Shown here in pieces: positions 24,190-35,529 of a DNA stretch of 64,000 nucleotides. Both the position numbers and the translations under genes were made by a program. Under the pieces are notes generated by a model. That model was not told the DNA's origin, ran no database searches, and saw only the letters and a list, made by a program, of their open reading frames with translations. This stretch comes from Apostichopus japonicus (taxonomy: Eukaryota > Echinodermata > Holothuroidea > Aspidochirotida > Stichopodidae), in NCBI RefSeq assembly GCF_037975245.1, contig NC_092583.1:1638264-1702263 (forward strand), in the 5' to 3' direction. Each line of letters begins with the position of its first letter. Positions within the stretch are counted from its first letter, which is position 1.

Positions 24190-25204
24190 ACATCTTACTG
24201 AGAGTACAAAGGCCGCACACGTGAGTTTGGAATCGATTATCTCTAAACACCATAAAAGACAATTAAAAGGAACAACAAAGGGTTTCTTATCGTCATGTGT
24301 TTCTTTAAACTGATCATTGTGTACAAATTATCAATCTTGATAGAAGCAACCACGGCTTCAAAATTCTACATTATTAAAAAAAAAAGTCGGTCGCTTCAAG
24401 ATTATTACTACCTCATAAAAAAATCATAGCCCGAGTTTAATTCATTTTGTGCGATTACTGATTTTTAATTGTTCCTCTTGTAAACATATAAGAAGAAATG
24501 AACCATAATCCTCGGCTCCTCGGTCGAAGAGTCTTGTCAAGTCAAACATAACGTTACGTTAATAAATGAATCAATTATTGCTTGCCAGTGTTTAACGACA
24601 AGGCTTTCTTATAGCCTTTTCTGAATTGCATACAAGATGACGGTTGTATTATTGCTTATACGTATTGTAGAAGATGTAGAAAGAAAAGTATCGTATATGA
24701 ACAAGATTATCGAGTTCGAGGGCGAGGGCGAGGGGGATATAAGAGGGTGAGAAGGGGGTGAGGGGTGTAAGAGGGGAGAAGGGGGTGAGGGGGTGCACGA
24801 GGCCGAGAAGGGGTGAGGGAGTGTCCAAAGTTACATCAGTTAAATGTTTGCTTTATAATCATTGCATTTAGAGGTCTTTATGATCACATTTTCAAACGGT
24901 CACGCCCCACCCTCCACCGTATAATAATAATAATATCCCTGCTCCTAGTATCCCTGCTCCTAGTAGAATGTGTCAAATTGTAAAAATAACAATTTACCTA
25001 GTTTGACGTCAGGTCTACGAGTCTATGTGTGAGTCTGAAGGTTCAGTTTATGGATGGAGGGGGGGGGGGGGGTGACTTCCAACGGCAGTGGCACACTTAA
25101 CTTTGGTATGAAGGGGAAAACCACAAAATCACCTAAAACTGCCCCAACAAAGTGGACCTTCTGTGCATTTTGTACTACATATTCAAGTATTTGAATGTTG
25201 TTTT
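24190..25204. other. intergenic DNA with a G-rich minisatellite
   Basis: 24718-24815 is a G-rich minisatellite (GAGGGCGAGGGCGAGGG, GAAGGGGGTGAGGGG). A poly-G run is at 25060. Otherwise nothing recognised. Confidence 0.5.
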
Positions 25205-25228
25205 ATTAAATTGCAAAAATTGCACACA

Positions 25229-25231
25229 AAA

Positions 25232-25272
<41 letters not shown>

Positions 25273-25377
25273 TATATACATATATATATATACACACACA
25301 TATATATATATATACACACACACATATATATATATATATTTATATATATATACACACACACACATATATATTTATAT

Positions 25378-25460
<83 letters not shown>

Positions 25461-25465
25461 TGACT
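25229..25465. repeat. TA/CA compound microsatellite
   Basis: Alternating (TA)n and (CA)n blocks follow a poly-A run. Tyr/Ile/His ORFs here in all frames are translations of the microsatellite. Confidence 0.98.
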
Positions 25466-25814
25466 CATAATTGACAAATAAGGAGTAAAGTTTTAGAAAA
25501 TATATTGAGACCTTCGTCAGCAATACTTGGCAGTCGAATGAAAAGTACAAAATGTAACACAATGAAAGTATGACGCTAGGTAAGTGTAAATTGCATTGAT
25601 GGAATTAGAACCAAATAAACCATGACTATACAGGAAGCGGATTAAGGAGCAAAGAACGGATTACATATGTTTGTAACTGATAGTTGTTAAGGGGTTGAGG
25701 CCGGTGATGTGAGACATAATACGAAAGATTCAATCGATTTTTTTACTATCAGTTCGGGCTGTCACCGTTTATTGGTGGTATTATGGCATTAAAACTGCAT
25801 GCTTTCATTCTCCA

Positions 25815-25955
25815 ACTGAAAACGTGTATCTCATTTTCGGACTGAAAACGTGTATTTCATTTTCGGACTGAAAACGTGTATTTCATTTTCGGACTGAAAA
25901 CGTGTATTTTATTTTCGGACTGAAAACTTGTCGGACTGAAAACTTGTCGGACTGA
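25815..25955 (-). repeat. inverted copy of the CAGTCCGAAAA array
   Basis: ATTTTCGGACTGAAAACGTG recurs at 26-bp spacing, then two short CGGACTGAAAACTTGT units. It is the inverse of the array at 22500-22840. Confidence 0.9.
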
Positions 25956-25975
25956 GGGGTGTACCCCCCTGCCTT

Positions 25976-26214
25976 ATACTGTATCAAACAGAACAATGCA
26001 TCCAATCGATTTATGGTAGAGAATTTGTGAAACCGCAATGAACAACCCTCATCTGTTGATCAGGGAGGTGATATTTTAGACCTCCCTGATCAGTCGCTGT
26101 TCATCCTCCAATCAAACGACAGCAAAACAAGAATGAAAAAAACGCGCTTGTTTTCAAACGCGGTCAAAGCTGCTAACATGACAACAGGAGGGTTAATAAT
26201 GTGACCGCGAATAG
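25976..26214. other. spacer holding a CAGGGAGG hairpin
   Basis: 26061-26088 is a hairpin with arms CAGGGAGGT / ACCTCCCTG, extended by TGAT / ATCA. Unlike similar hairpins in the window it has no 7-bp direct flanks. Confidence 0.6.
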
Positions 26215-26220
26215 CGTACG

Positions 26221-27176
26221 TATGGAAAGCCGTTTTAACATTTAATAAGGAATTTCAGATATCTCGAAATAATTTCAGATATCTCAAATTAAATTACAGA
26301 TATCTCCAATTTATTTAAGATATCTACAAATAATTGCAGATATCTTAAAATCAATTTCAGATATCTCGAAATACCAGGGAATTTCAGATATCTGAAATTG
26401 AATTCGAGATATCTCGAATTCAGTTTCAGATATCTCGAATTCAATTTCGGATATCTCGAATTCAATTTCAGATATCTGAAATAGAATTTTGGATATCTCG
26501 AATTCAATTTCAGATATCTCGAATTCAATTTCAGATATCTGAAATAAAATTTCAGATATCTCGAATTCATTTTCAGATATCTCGAATTCAATTTCAGATA
26601 TCTGAAATAGAATTTTAGATATCTCGAATTCAATTTCAGATATCTCGAATTCAATTTCAGATATCTCGAATTCAATTACAGATATCTGAAATTTCCCGAT
26701 TAAATGTTAAAATGGCTTTCCATACGTGCCATTTTAACATTTAATCGGAAATTTATGCATATGCATTTCAGATATCTCGAATTCAATTGCAGATATCTCG
26801 AATTCAATTTCAGATATCTCGAATTAGAATTGCAGATATCTTGAATTCAATTTCAGATATCTCGAATTCAATTTCAGATATCTCGAATTCAATTTCAGAT
26901 ATCTGAAATAGAATTTCAGATATCTCGAATTCAATTTCGGATATCTCGAATTCAATTTCAGATATCTGAATTACAATTTCAGATATCTCGAAATCTATTA
27001 TAGATATCTCGAATTCAGTTTCAGATATCTCGAATTGAATTTCAGATATCTGAATTAGAATTTCAGATATCTCTAAATCTATTTAAGATATCTCGAATTC
27101 AATTTCAGATATCTGAAATAAGAAACAATTTCAGATATCTAAAATTCCCGATTAAATGTTAAAATGGCTTTCCATA
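26221..27176. mobile_element. GATATC-array element (F2) with exact 6-bp duplication
   Basis: Ends TATGGAAAGCCGTTTTAACA and its near-complement (AAAATGGCTTTCCATA) are flanked by CGTACG on both sides (26215-26220, 27177-27182). The interior is a long array with GATATC at 26408, 26429, 26450, 26471, 26492, 26513, 26534, 26555 and 26576, exactly 21 bp apart, with CGAATTCAATTT linkers. An internal terminus pair at about 26700-26745 splits it into two head-to-head halves. The 128-codon minus ORF (SRYLKLN repeats) is the array translated. Confidence 0.9.
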
Positions 27177-27197
27177 CGTACGAAATGTATGGCTGAC

Positions 27198-27230
27198 CAT
27201 GGAGCTATAAACTCTGTTTATAGCTCCATG
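27198..27230. repeat. 33-bp micro-hairpin with exact 7-bp flanking repeats
   Basis: Arms CATGGAGCTATAAAC and GTTTATAGCTCCATG pair perfectly around a loop of three bases. GGCTGAC flanks both sides (27191-27197 and 27231-27237). It lies 21 bp right of the F2 element's end. Confidence 0.88.
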
Positions 27231-27239
27231 GGCTGACTA

Positions 27240-28420
27240 ATACTATATACGTTTGAAAGTAATAGTATACTCTTACTGAATTAGCGTCTGCTTTCTTATT
27301 GTTCTTTGTTTTCTTTTCACACGGGGAGGTTGTTTTCTCCTTTTATAATTTTCGCACACGTATCAGCGTTTGCTATACATTCTCTTATACCCCATTATGG
27401 GAGTATATGAACTGGAAAATTTCCAAAAGGATGGAGATCCTCCTGCGTGTGCATGTGCTTGCGGGTCGTGAGCATGAAATGATGGGTTAATGCCTAGAAA
27501 GCCACAGTTTTAGGGTAACATTAACAGCTCATATGTATAACACTGCTACCATTATGTGCATATGTAACACACTTATAGGGCGGTGATCCTGAAAACATAA
27601 CTTCAAAGCTAATACTTGCCCGTTGAGCAATTTGTCTGTGGCTAAATGGATGAAAGGTAGTCTGCATATGCCACAAATTATAGCACGCTATATATAACTG
27701 CCAGAAGTTTACAAACAAACTACCTTTCCGGAGGTCTTTACTCTTTTTTCTCATACTTTCTAAATTAACCACATAAAATGACTGAATGTTAATTTCCTCA
27801 AGGGTGGTAATACAAATACAATATTTGTTGTTTTTTTTTATCAAAGGTGACCATATTTGAATACCTGGTATATTAGGGGCCTAAACAGCAAACCTTTGGA
27901 GCGGGATATACTGGTTTTGTATTGGGGCGAAAATCTAAACAATTGCAAGTAAAAGATTCAAAGTAAAGAACATACTTTACCAAACACGTTTTACGAGGTA
28001 CAAAGTATATATTTATAAATTTGTAGTTAAGACGGTGCACTCTTTACTGCAGGAATGCGACAACTTAATAACGATTTTGCTCTCCCTTTCCTCTCTTATT
28101 CATTGCTGCAAATGTTTCTGTTGCAGCGATAGAAAGCAAGTGTAAAATAAATGACACATGTTGACGCCAGAAATGTGTTCCACGTTCATTTCTATTGTAA
28201 ATTTTCTATTGTAAATAATGTTATTGAACTCTGAATTCAAACATGGAAACGTTTTACAAACATTCACCTCAAAATTAGTGGAACAATGCCACGAAGATTA
28301 ATATATAGAATGAAAAACAACTTGTATATAGGGCCTATTGCTTACCGGCTAAAATTAACAAAAACATAATAACATTAAAATTAAAGTAAACATAGACAAC
28401 GTATACTGCACGCAGCCGCG
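27240..28420. other. intergenic DNA
   Basis: No gene-like ORF; the longest frames (63 and 107 codons) show no domain or signal and no duplicate for comparison. Confidence 0.45.
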
Positions 28421-30440
28421 TACACTATACACACACATATATACATATTATCCGTATTGTGCCACGCTTAGGGAATTGTGCCCACGCTTGGGAAAGTATG
28501 ATTGAAATATATTAGGCTAGTTGTCATAAAAAACTGTTCTAAAATTTAACAATTTGGAAGGCATTACACCATGTACAAACGAGAAGGCCCTATGAGAAAA
28601 ATGCAAGTGAGACAAAAGCCTATACATCATATACTTTCTTATATTCTCTTTCAAACACTCCGACCCCCCCCCCCCCCTCACCCGTTTAATTTTCGAAGGT
28701 AATTACATTGCTACGGGAGAAGTTTGGGTGTCCAGTTAGGTTCAAAATTGATATATGCAACTAATATAGGTATAGAAGGATTAAAGTATGCTGTATTGGC
28801 CCATATATGCCATATATTCCAAAATGGTCACCCCTGGTCAATATTTTTAAACGGTTTATATTACCTCGTTGAAAAAAAAATACCTCACTGGACATTCAGT
28901 TATCTTTTGTGTTCATTAAGATTGTCTGAGAACAATTTGGAGAGCGAAGACCTCCAAGGGAGTATTTTTTGAACACTCCTAGCAATTATTGCTTGCTTAA
29001 TTTGCGGCCAATACAGTCCACAGATACAGTCACAGATACAGACATATGTACGATTAACATATAAACATAGACAACATATGTATAATGTACGCAGCCGCAT
29101 ACACTACACATATACATATTGGTTAACATGCATGTGTGACAGTAACTTTATTGTGCCCACGCTTTGCACTATTAAAGAAGCCTTTATATTACATACTTTC
29201 TTGAATCCTCTTTCCGACCCCGACCCCCCCCCCCCCGGACACATATACATATATACACATATACATATTGGTTAACATGCATGTGTGACAGTAACTTTAT
29301 TGTGCCCACGCTTAGGGGAATTGTGCCCACGCTTGGGAAAGTATGACTGAAATATAGTAGTCTTCACAGAAACTGTTCGAAAATTAAGCGATTGAGAAGG
29401 CATTTAAACCCAATACAAACGAGTAGACCCTTTAGGAACTGCACTATTTAAGAAGCCTATATATTACATACTTTCTTGAATCCTCTTTCCGACCCCCGAC
29501 CCCCCCCCCCCACGACACATATACATATATACACATATACATATTGGTTAACATGCATGTGTGACAGCAACTTTATTGTGCCCACGCTTAGGAGATTTGT
29601 GCCCACGCTTGGGAAAGTATGACTGAAATATAGTAGTCTTCACAGAAACTGTTCGAAAATTAAGCGATTTAGAAAGCATTTAAACCCAATACAACGAGTA
29701 GACCCTTTAGGAACTGCACTATTTAAGAAGCCTATATATTACATACTTTCTTGAATCCTCTTTCCTACCCCCGACCCCCCCCCCCCCACGACACATATAC
29801 ATATATACACATATACATATTGGTTAACATGCATGTGTGACAGCAACTTTATTGTGCCCACGCTTAGGAGATTTGTGCCCACGCTTGGGAAAGTATGACT
29901 GAAATATATTAGTCTTCACAGAAACTGTTCGAAAATTAAGCGATTTAGAAACCATTAAAACCCAATACAAACGAGTAGACCCTTTAGGAACTGCACTATT
30001 TAAGAAGCCTATATTTTACATACTTTCTTGAATCCTCTTTCCGACCCCCGCCCCCCCCCCCCCCCCGCGCCTCTTCATTTATTTTTCGAAGGTGTTGCAT
30101 ACGGGGAAGTTTTGGTCTCCAGTTAGGTTCAAACCTTGTTATATGCAACTACACGTTAAAACTCAATACAAACGAGTAGACCCTTTAGGTACAATTCTAC
30201 ACTAGTATATATTACTATCATACTAAGTATGATTTATTGGTCCCATATATGCTACATAATAAATATGGTCACCTTATGTTAATATTCTTAAACTGTTTTA
30301 TTAACCACCTTGGAGGAAATTTACCTAACTGGGAAATTCAGTCATCTTGTTGTGTGTGTTTATAATGTCAGCGAACAATATGGAGAGTGAACACCTTCAG
30401 GAAAGGACTTTTTTGAAAACTTCCAGCAATTACAGCATGC
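28421..30440. repeat. 276-bp tandem array plus diverged flanking copies
   Basis: GGTTAACATGCATGTGTGAC starts at 29121, 29270, 29546 and 29822 (steps 149, 276, 276). Each unit has TTGTGCCCACGCTTGGGAAA, AACGAGTAGACCC and ends in a C tract of about 12-20. The stretch 28440-28975 and 30080-30470 are an older, diverged pair of the surrounding unit (CCAGTTAGGTTCAAA, then GAGAGCGAAGACCTCC vs GAGAGTGAACACCTTC). No gene. Confidence 0.85.
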
Positions 30441-31080
30441 CGTAATTTGGGGCCATTACATACTATTTTTGAGGAGTACACGTATTTGAACTCGAAGCCC
30501 CTCACCCCACAATCAATTTCCCCCTCCCTAAATCTATTACACCTGATTGACTCTGCGATCAATTTCATATATAGTTTGATGATACCTATACTTATTTTTA
30601 ATTTAACATAATATGTTGATTACATATATCAACTGAAAATTATAGTGGGGGATCATAACGAGGAAGAAACTGTACCCATCAGCTTTAGATTAAAATTGTA
30701 TATGTACGTTTATGAGTACGGAATTTCCGACTGTCGCACTCTAATTTTTCCGACTGTCGCACTCTAATTTTCATAGATTCTTGTTATTTGTGAGTGGCCT
30801 ACAATTTTCGGTCAAACTTGACCTTTAATCAGTCATATTTACCACGTTTTCCTTGTCATATTAAGAAATTGTATCTCGCGATTCTTATACTCCACCATAC
30901 AAAACTTCGTATGATTTTGAATACTCTAAAAAAAAATGCCTAATAAAACTACTGTACAACGTATACAATTAAAACGTTGAATGCTATTCTACGGAAGCTT
31001 AAAAGTGCCATCAACATAAGAAAAACTTTGCCCATAAGGTGAAATTTTTCAGTAAATTGTTAAAATAACAAGATAAAATC
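30441..31080. other. intergenic DNA
   Basis: Only a short direct repeat TTTCCGACTGTCGCACTCTA at about 30725 and 30747. Nothing else recognised. Confidence 0.5.
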
Positions 31081-31119
31081 TTATCAAAAAAAAAACAGAA
31101 AAATATTGGATCGATTAGT

Positions 31120-31365
31120 TGCTTAAACTGAGCAATTGAACAATTTTTGAAAAATGTTTAATTGACAACTTATCATATCTCGTGTATTGGGCATTTTGCT
31201 GCAAATTGTTCAATTGTTCACTTCATTCCATCTGAGCAATTGAACAATTTTCTGCAAAATGTTTAATTGGCAACTTATCGTATCTCGTCAACTCAACATT
31301 TTTCTGCAAAATGTTTAACTGTTCACTTCATTCCAAATGCTCAGTTGGAATGAAGTGAACAATTT
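31120..31365. repeat. GAGCAATTGAACAATTT repeats, partly inverted
   Basis: GAGCAATTGAACAATTTT at 31127 and 31227, CAACTTATC(A/G)TATCTCGT at about 31165 and 31270, TTGTTCACTTCATTCCA at about 31215 and 31320 and inverted at 31346. A diverged repeat of about 100 bp with an inverted end. Confidence 0.75.
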
Positions 31366-31910
31366 AATTTTTTTTCATGTGAATGATAAATAGCCCCCCC
31401 CCCCCCCGCCCCCAAGAAAATAATATTAAGCGCGCTAGGAAAAAGCACTGTATTTTGGGGTAGTTCACTATGTCGTCGAATATAATTTGTTGAAAAAGAA
31501 AAGTTTTCCCCTTTGTTACATTAACATAGCTATTTTAGTTGGTAGTCTATGTAGCCTATAAAGCAGATAACTTATACTCATTGCTTACTCGCTAACCAGA
31601 GTGATTAATAAATTTGTGAAGTGAGGGCGAGTGGTACAAATGTACCGAAAAAAGTTCGGAACAAAAGTGCAGTCGCGAAAGATGGGGTGTCTGACTGACA
31701 CTGACCGTATCGTTGACGAGTAGGGTGTGGGGGGGGGGCGGGTTACAAGGCAGCAGTCGGAATTTTCTGGCTCCAAAACCCATCCAGTTGGAATTTCAGC
31801 CACTACAACTCCCCACCCCCCTCTCAATCATCAGGCCTTAGCTACGTCCCTGTGTACGTAAACGACGTTCATTACTGTTAAGTTTTTACGGGACTTTATA
31901 GTACTAATTA
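31366..31910. other. intergenic DNA with C/G tracts
   Basis: C tract at 31395 and G tract at 31730. The two minus-strand frames here have no recognisable family. Confidence 0.45.
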
Positions 31911-31924
31911 ATACTACGTGCGAC

Positions 31925-31950
31925 CGTGGAGCTCTGTTCATAGCTCCATG
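31925..31950. repeat. 26-bp micro-hairpin with exact 7-bp flanking repeats
   Basis: CGTGGAGCTCTGTTCATAGC followed by TCCATG. Ends are CGTGGAGCT / AGCTCCATG. GTGCGAC flanks both sides (31918-31924 and 31951-31957). Confidence 0.87.
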
Positions 31951-31957
31951 GTGCGAC

Positions 31958-32655
31958 GAAGACTTGTACCCACGCTTATATAGAAATTCTACCCAAGCTT
32001 GGCAAAGTATGACAAGTAAATCGCAAATCCAACACATATATACCGGTGCTATGGCAGAGTGGCGGATAAAGGCGGTGGCGTTTGGAAGCAATGCGGGTTT
32101 CTCCCACATTTGTGGTCGCTTAAGCGTCGTGAAAATAACTGCTGATTATTATTACTATTATAGCATTAAAAAAATGTAGTAGTTTGAAAGATTATTGAAC
32201 TTTCAAGATTTATATATATAGGTTTACTTGAGTATTCACAAATTCCAATCACAATCACGAGTATTCTTCCAATGCTCGCCCCACCCCTTCTTTTTTACGT
32301 CCTCTTCACTCATTATCGATTCATGGACAGAACTTGATAGTAATTTCTGATAAAATCTTCCTCAGTTGCATCCTATATGTAAACTGAATGTTCCGCTGTT
32401 TGCACATATGTCGAAAATGATTTATATCGCTTGAGAAAATAAGCATTATGCAAAAATTGGCATATTCACGTGTGGTGTTTGTAAAAATCACGCACCTATA
32501 TGCAAATATATCATAGCTAAGATTGTCCTGTGTCCGTTATATAATTCCATTAAAGAAATGCATACCTGAGACACGGACGTATTATCCTGTGAGGGTACCG
32601 TAATACATTCATGCTTGAGACACATGCAAGTCTTAAATAAACAGAATAGCAAGTC
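31958..32655. other. intergenic DNA
   Basis: TTGTACCCACGCTTATATAG and CCCAAGCTTGGCAAAGTATG near 31966 echo part of the 276-bp array unit. Nothing else recognised. Confidence 0.5.
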
Positions 32656-32697
32656 CCAAACATATAGACCTTCCTTACCGGTTTCGAACCTCTGGAC

Positions 32698-34331
32698 TAT
32701 GGAACGCCAAAAGGACCACAGTGACATGTACCACTACTAATTTGACATGTACTACTACTAATTCGAAGTGTACTACTACTAATTTGAAGTGTAATACATG
32801 TAAAATGTCGCGTACTACTACTAATTCGAAGTGTACTACATCTAAAATGTCGCATACTACTACTAATTCGAAGTGTAATAATACTAATTTGAAGTGTACT
32901 ACATCTAAAATGTCGCGTACTACTACTAATTCGAAGTGTACTACATCTAAAAAGTCACGTACGACTACTAAATTGGAGAGATGGCGCTATTCACAATCTT
33001 TCCGATACCATGTCATCGAGTTGCGCATCTGCATTAAAATAATGATGAAGAAAACATTCTTCAATACTCTGTTGATTCAAATGTCTATTTTACATTTTAT
33101 ACCTTTAAGGTCTGTGGCAAATATAGAAAATAGCATATAGTTAGGCACAGCTGGGGAATCAAAAGCATTCTTGACATTTCAACGACGGGGAAATTGCTGC
33201 TTGTGAATAATAGTGTGTATAACAATTTTAAGAGTTAAAAACTGGTGTATTATATATGTAAAAAACTCGATGGACATGTCAAGAAAAAATAGAAAACGGC
33301 CCCCAAACGCAAAATGCTGCTTTACATTCAGAAAAGACCGGTGAGGTGCTAATGTTAATGAGCTAAAGTTAGGCTTCCTAGACTTTTTCTATATGCTAGG
33401 CCAGGCTGCGGCTAGGATATAGTGTCTAATTTAAATGATATTCCAAAACTGCTACTTGTTTAAATTATATACAGGTCTAGTACCGTATGCATTTTAGGTG
33501 TTCTACAAATGGCCTGAATATAGGCCTACTATAGTACTAGGTCATGGATTAATTCCGAGCATAACTTAAGAGCCCAAATGTATACGTTACCGTTTAAATT
33601 TAGATTTTGGCACAGTAATGTGTGTATATGCAGAGCTTAGTATGCGTAGAATTAGGAGTATATATGTACGTGTCAGTCTTCCTGAATGTTCCCCTTCTCC
33701 TTGCCTTCATTACTAATACTATAATCACTATTATCTGTGACCATTGGGCATCACAAAAATAAAATCCAGTGGTGGCAAAGCAACAAGTTTTCGAAGCCCC
33801 AGCAGGTGGAACCATCGATCCCCAAGAATGTGCTTAATGTAGCTTCAGTTTTTAACTCTTAAAATTGTTATATACGTTATTATTCACAAGCAGCAATTTC
33901 CCCGTCGTTGAAATGTCAAGAATGCTTTTGATTCCCCAGCTGTGCCAAACTATATGCTATTTTCTATATTTGCCACAGACCTTGAAGGTATAAACTGTAA
34001 AATAGACATTTGAATCAACAGAGTATTAAAGAATATGTTTTCTTCATCATTATTTTAATGCAGATGCGCATCTCGATGACATGGTATCGGAAAGATTGTG
34101 AATAGCGCCATCTCTCCAATTTAGTAGTAGTACGTGACTTTTTAGATGTAGTACACTTCGAATTAGTAGTAGTACGCGACATTTTAGATGTAGTACACTT
34201 CGAATTAGTAGTAGTACGCGACATTTTACATGTATTACACTTCAAATTAGTAGTAGTACACTTCGAATTAGTAGTAGTACATGTCAAATTAGTAGTGGTA
34301 CATGTCACTGTGGTCCTTTTGGCGTTCCATA
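32698..34331. mobile_element. TTCGAA-array inverted repeat (F4) inserted in a SINE
   Basis: Ends TATGGAACGCCAAAAGGACC and its complement are flanked by CTGGAC on both sides (32692-32697, 34332-34337). The unoccupied SINE sequence, with one CTGGAC, is present at 23162-23168 and 34556-34562. Arms 32698-33243 and about 33846-34331 are inverted copies; the left is about 60 bp longer in its repeat part. TT(C/T)GA units start at 32741, 32762, 32783, 32825, 32867 and 32888, all multiples of 21 bp. The centre (33244-33845) is unique apart from 33250-33335, which resembles the end of the TTAA element in gene B's intron. Thr/Lys/Cys-rich ORFs are array translations. Confidence 0.9.
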
Positions 34332-34467
34332 CTGGACATACAATCAGCGTCCATAGCCTATAGTGGTTAGGGTGTCCGCGTACAGAGCGGGAGGCCCGTG
34401 GTTCGAATCCCGGTGGAGGCTGAAAGTTTTTTCACTGTTCTTGATTTTCCAACTCATTACGATTTTC

Positions 34468-34470
<3 letters not shown>
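34332..34470 (+). mobile_element. SINE family S, copy 2, split by F4
   Basis: The 3' half of a SINE whose 5' part lies at 32668-32697. The tRNA-like part (34347-34420) has an extra TA in the A box (CCTATAGTGG), an intact B box and the TTTTTT tract. Confidence 0.85.
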
Positions 34471-34498
<28 letters not shown>

Positions 34499-34503
34499 TA
34501 TAT

Positions 34504-34693
34504 AGGTGACAAACGCCTACAGTGGAATTACGATCTTCCTTACCGGTTTCGAACCTCTGGACATACAATCAGCGTCCATAGCCTAGTGGTTAGGGTGTCC
34601 GCGTACAGAGCGGGAGGCCCGTGGTTCGAATCCCGGTGGAGGCTGAAAGTTTTTTCACTGTTCTTGATTTTCCAACTCATTACGATTTTCATT

Positions 34694-34695
<2 letters not shown>
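34504..34695 (+). mobile_element. SINE family S, copy 3, intact
   Basis: GGTGACAAACGCCTACAGTG to ATTACGATTTTCATTTATAT. tRNA-like part 34572-34643 with intact A and B boxes, anticodon-type loop GTACAGA, and TTTTTT at about 34650. Followed by TA repeats (34696-34758). Confidence 0.8.
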
Positions 34696-34734
<39 letters not shown>

Positions 34735-34759
34735 GATGTTCCATATATATATATATAGT

Positions 34760-35488
34760 AAATAAACATACATAAGTGCCGTAATAAAGGCAAAAATAGA
34801 GCGCCCACATTACAATACGTGGTACACACAGCGAAATCCATGTGCATGTGCCGGATCAAGGGAATGGTTTTATTCTCCAATATAGTTATATATATGAAAC
34901 GAATTTTCTGAAAATTATTGCAAACTACATCTAGATCAAGTAACGTTAAATACACAAGTGATGTTTAATATGTTGAATGTCAAAAATGGAATGTAGTTAT
35001 ATCATTACGCTGTTGACATGGAACTGAATAAAATAAAAAATTAAATACTGCCGCATTTTGAAGAGTGTCAGACTTTCAAACCTTTTAAAATGATAACTCG
35101 TATTAAATTTGTAGTTGATGTGGGTCTCTGAAAAATATAGCAAGAATGTGTTTGTGATTACTGTCAAAAAGGCGTGATATACTGAATAACATGTAAATAT
35201 CAAATGCTATTGTCACTGTGACACGCTTCACATTGGTTAATTGTTTATTGTAAGATTCCAGCTACTATATGATCACTGAGTCAAAGCATGGTTAAATGAT
35301 CGACAAACTGCTATATTCAGTTTCCTCCGACTTTAACATAAGTTCACGAGATCGTCAACAAGTTTTAGCAGCGGCAGTTCACGTTTCCATACATATTTGA
35401 ATTTAACTGCCTTTTGTTGCTGGACCGTAGAATTCGGAAATATCAATGTTGGATGCTAACTACGGAGCTACAGAAGCGTAGAAAGGAC
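34760..35488. other. intergenic DNA
   Basis: AT-rich, no recognised gene or repeat. Confidence 0.45.
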
Positions 35489-35495
35489 ATTGTAC

Positions 35496-35517
35496 CGTGG
35501 AGGTTTTTACCTCCATG
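35496..35517. repeat. 22-bp micro-hairpin with exact 7-bp flanking repeats
   Basis: Arms CGTGGAGGT / ACCTCCATG around a TTTT loop. ATTGTAC flanks both sides (35489-35495 and 35518-35524). This is the smallest member of the hairpin group. Confidence 0.85.
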
Positions 35518-35529
35518 ATTGTACTAACA

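Larger units (their letters stand above)
22490..25975. mobile_element. candidate foldback element with CAGTCCGAAAA arrays
   Basis: The left end (CCTTGGGTACAC..TCAGTCCGACA) and the right end read in reverse (GGGGGGTACAC..TCAGTCCGACA) are imperfect inverted copies. Just inside each is an array built on TTTTCAGTCCGAAAA: 22515-22830 forward and 25815-25955 inverted. Unit lengths seen are 16, 21 and 26 bp, differing in 5-bp steps. The interior holds a SINE, a hAT-like MITE and a TA/CA microsatellite. I cannot exclude two separate arrays in opposite orientation. Confidence 0.5.

Noticed and set aside
25152..25562. ORFs of 103-118 codons rich in Tyr and Ile
   Set aside because: Translations of the TA/CA microsatellite.
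26289..26675. 128-codon minus-strand ORF (NSRYLKLNSRYLK...)
   Set aside because: The same effect in the GATATC array; 21 bp equals seven codons.
16103..27176. CRISPR-like regularly spaced palindromes
   Set aside because: Spacing is 21 bp with no unique spacers and no cas genes; the genome is eukaryotic.
32721..34308. Thr/Lys/Cys-rich ORFs at both ends of F4
   Set aside because: 21-bp array translation, mirrored in both arms of an inverted repeat.
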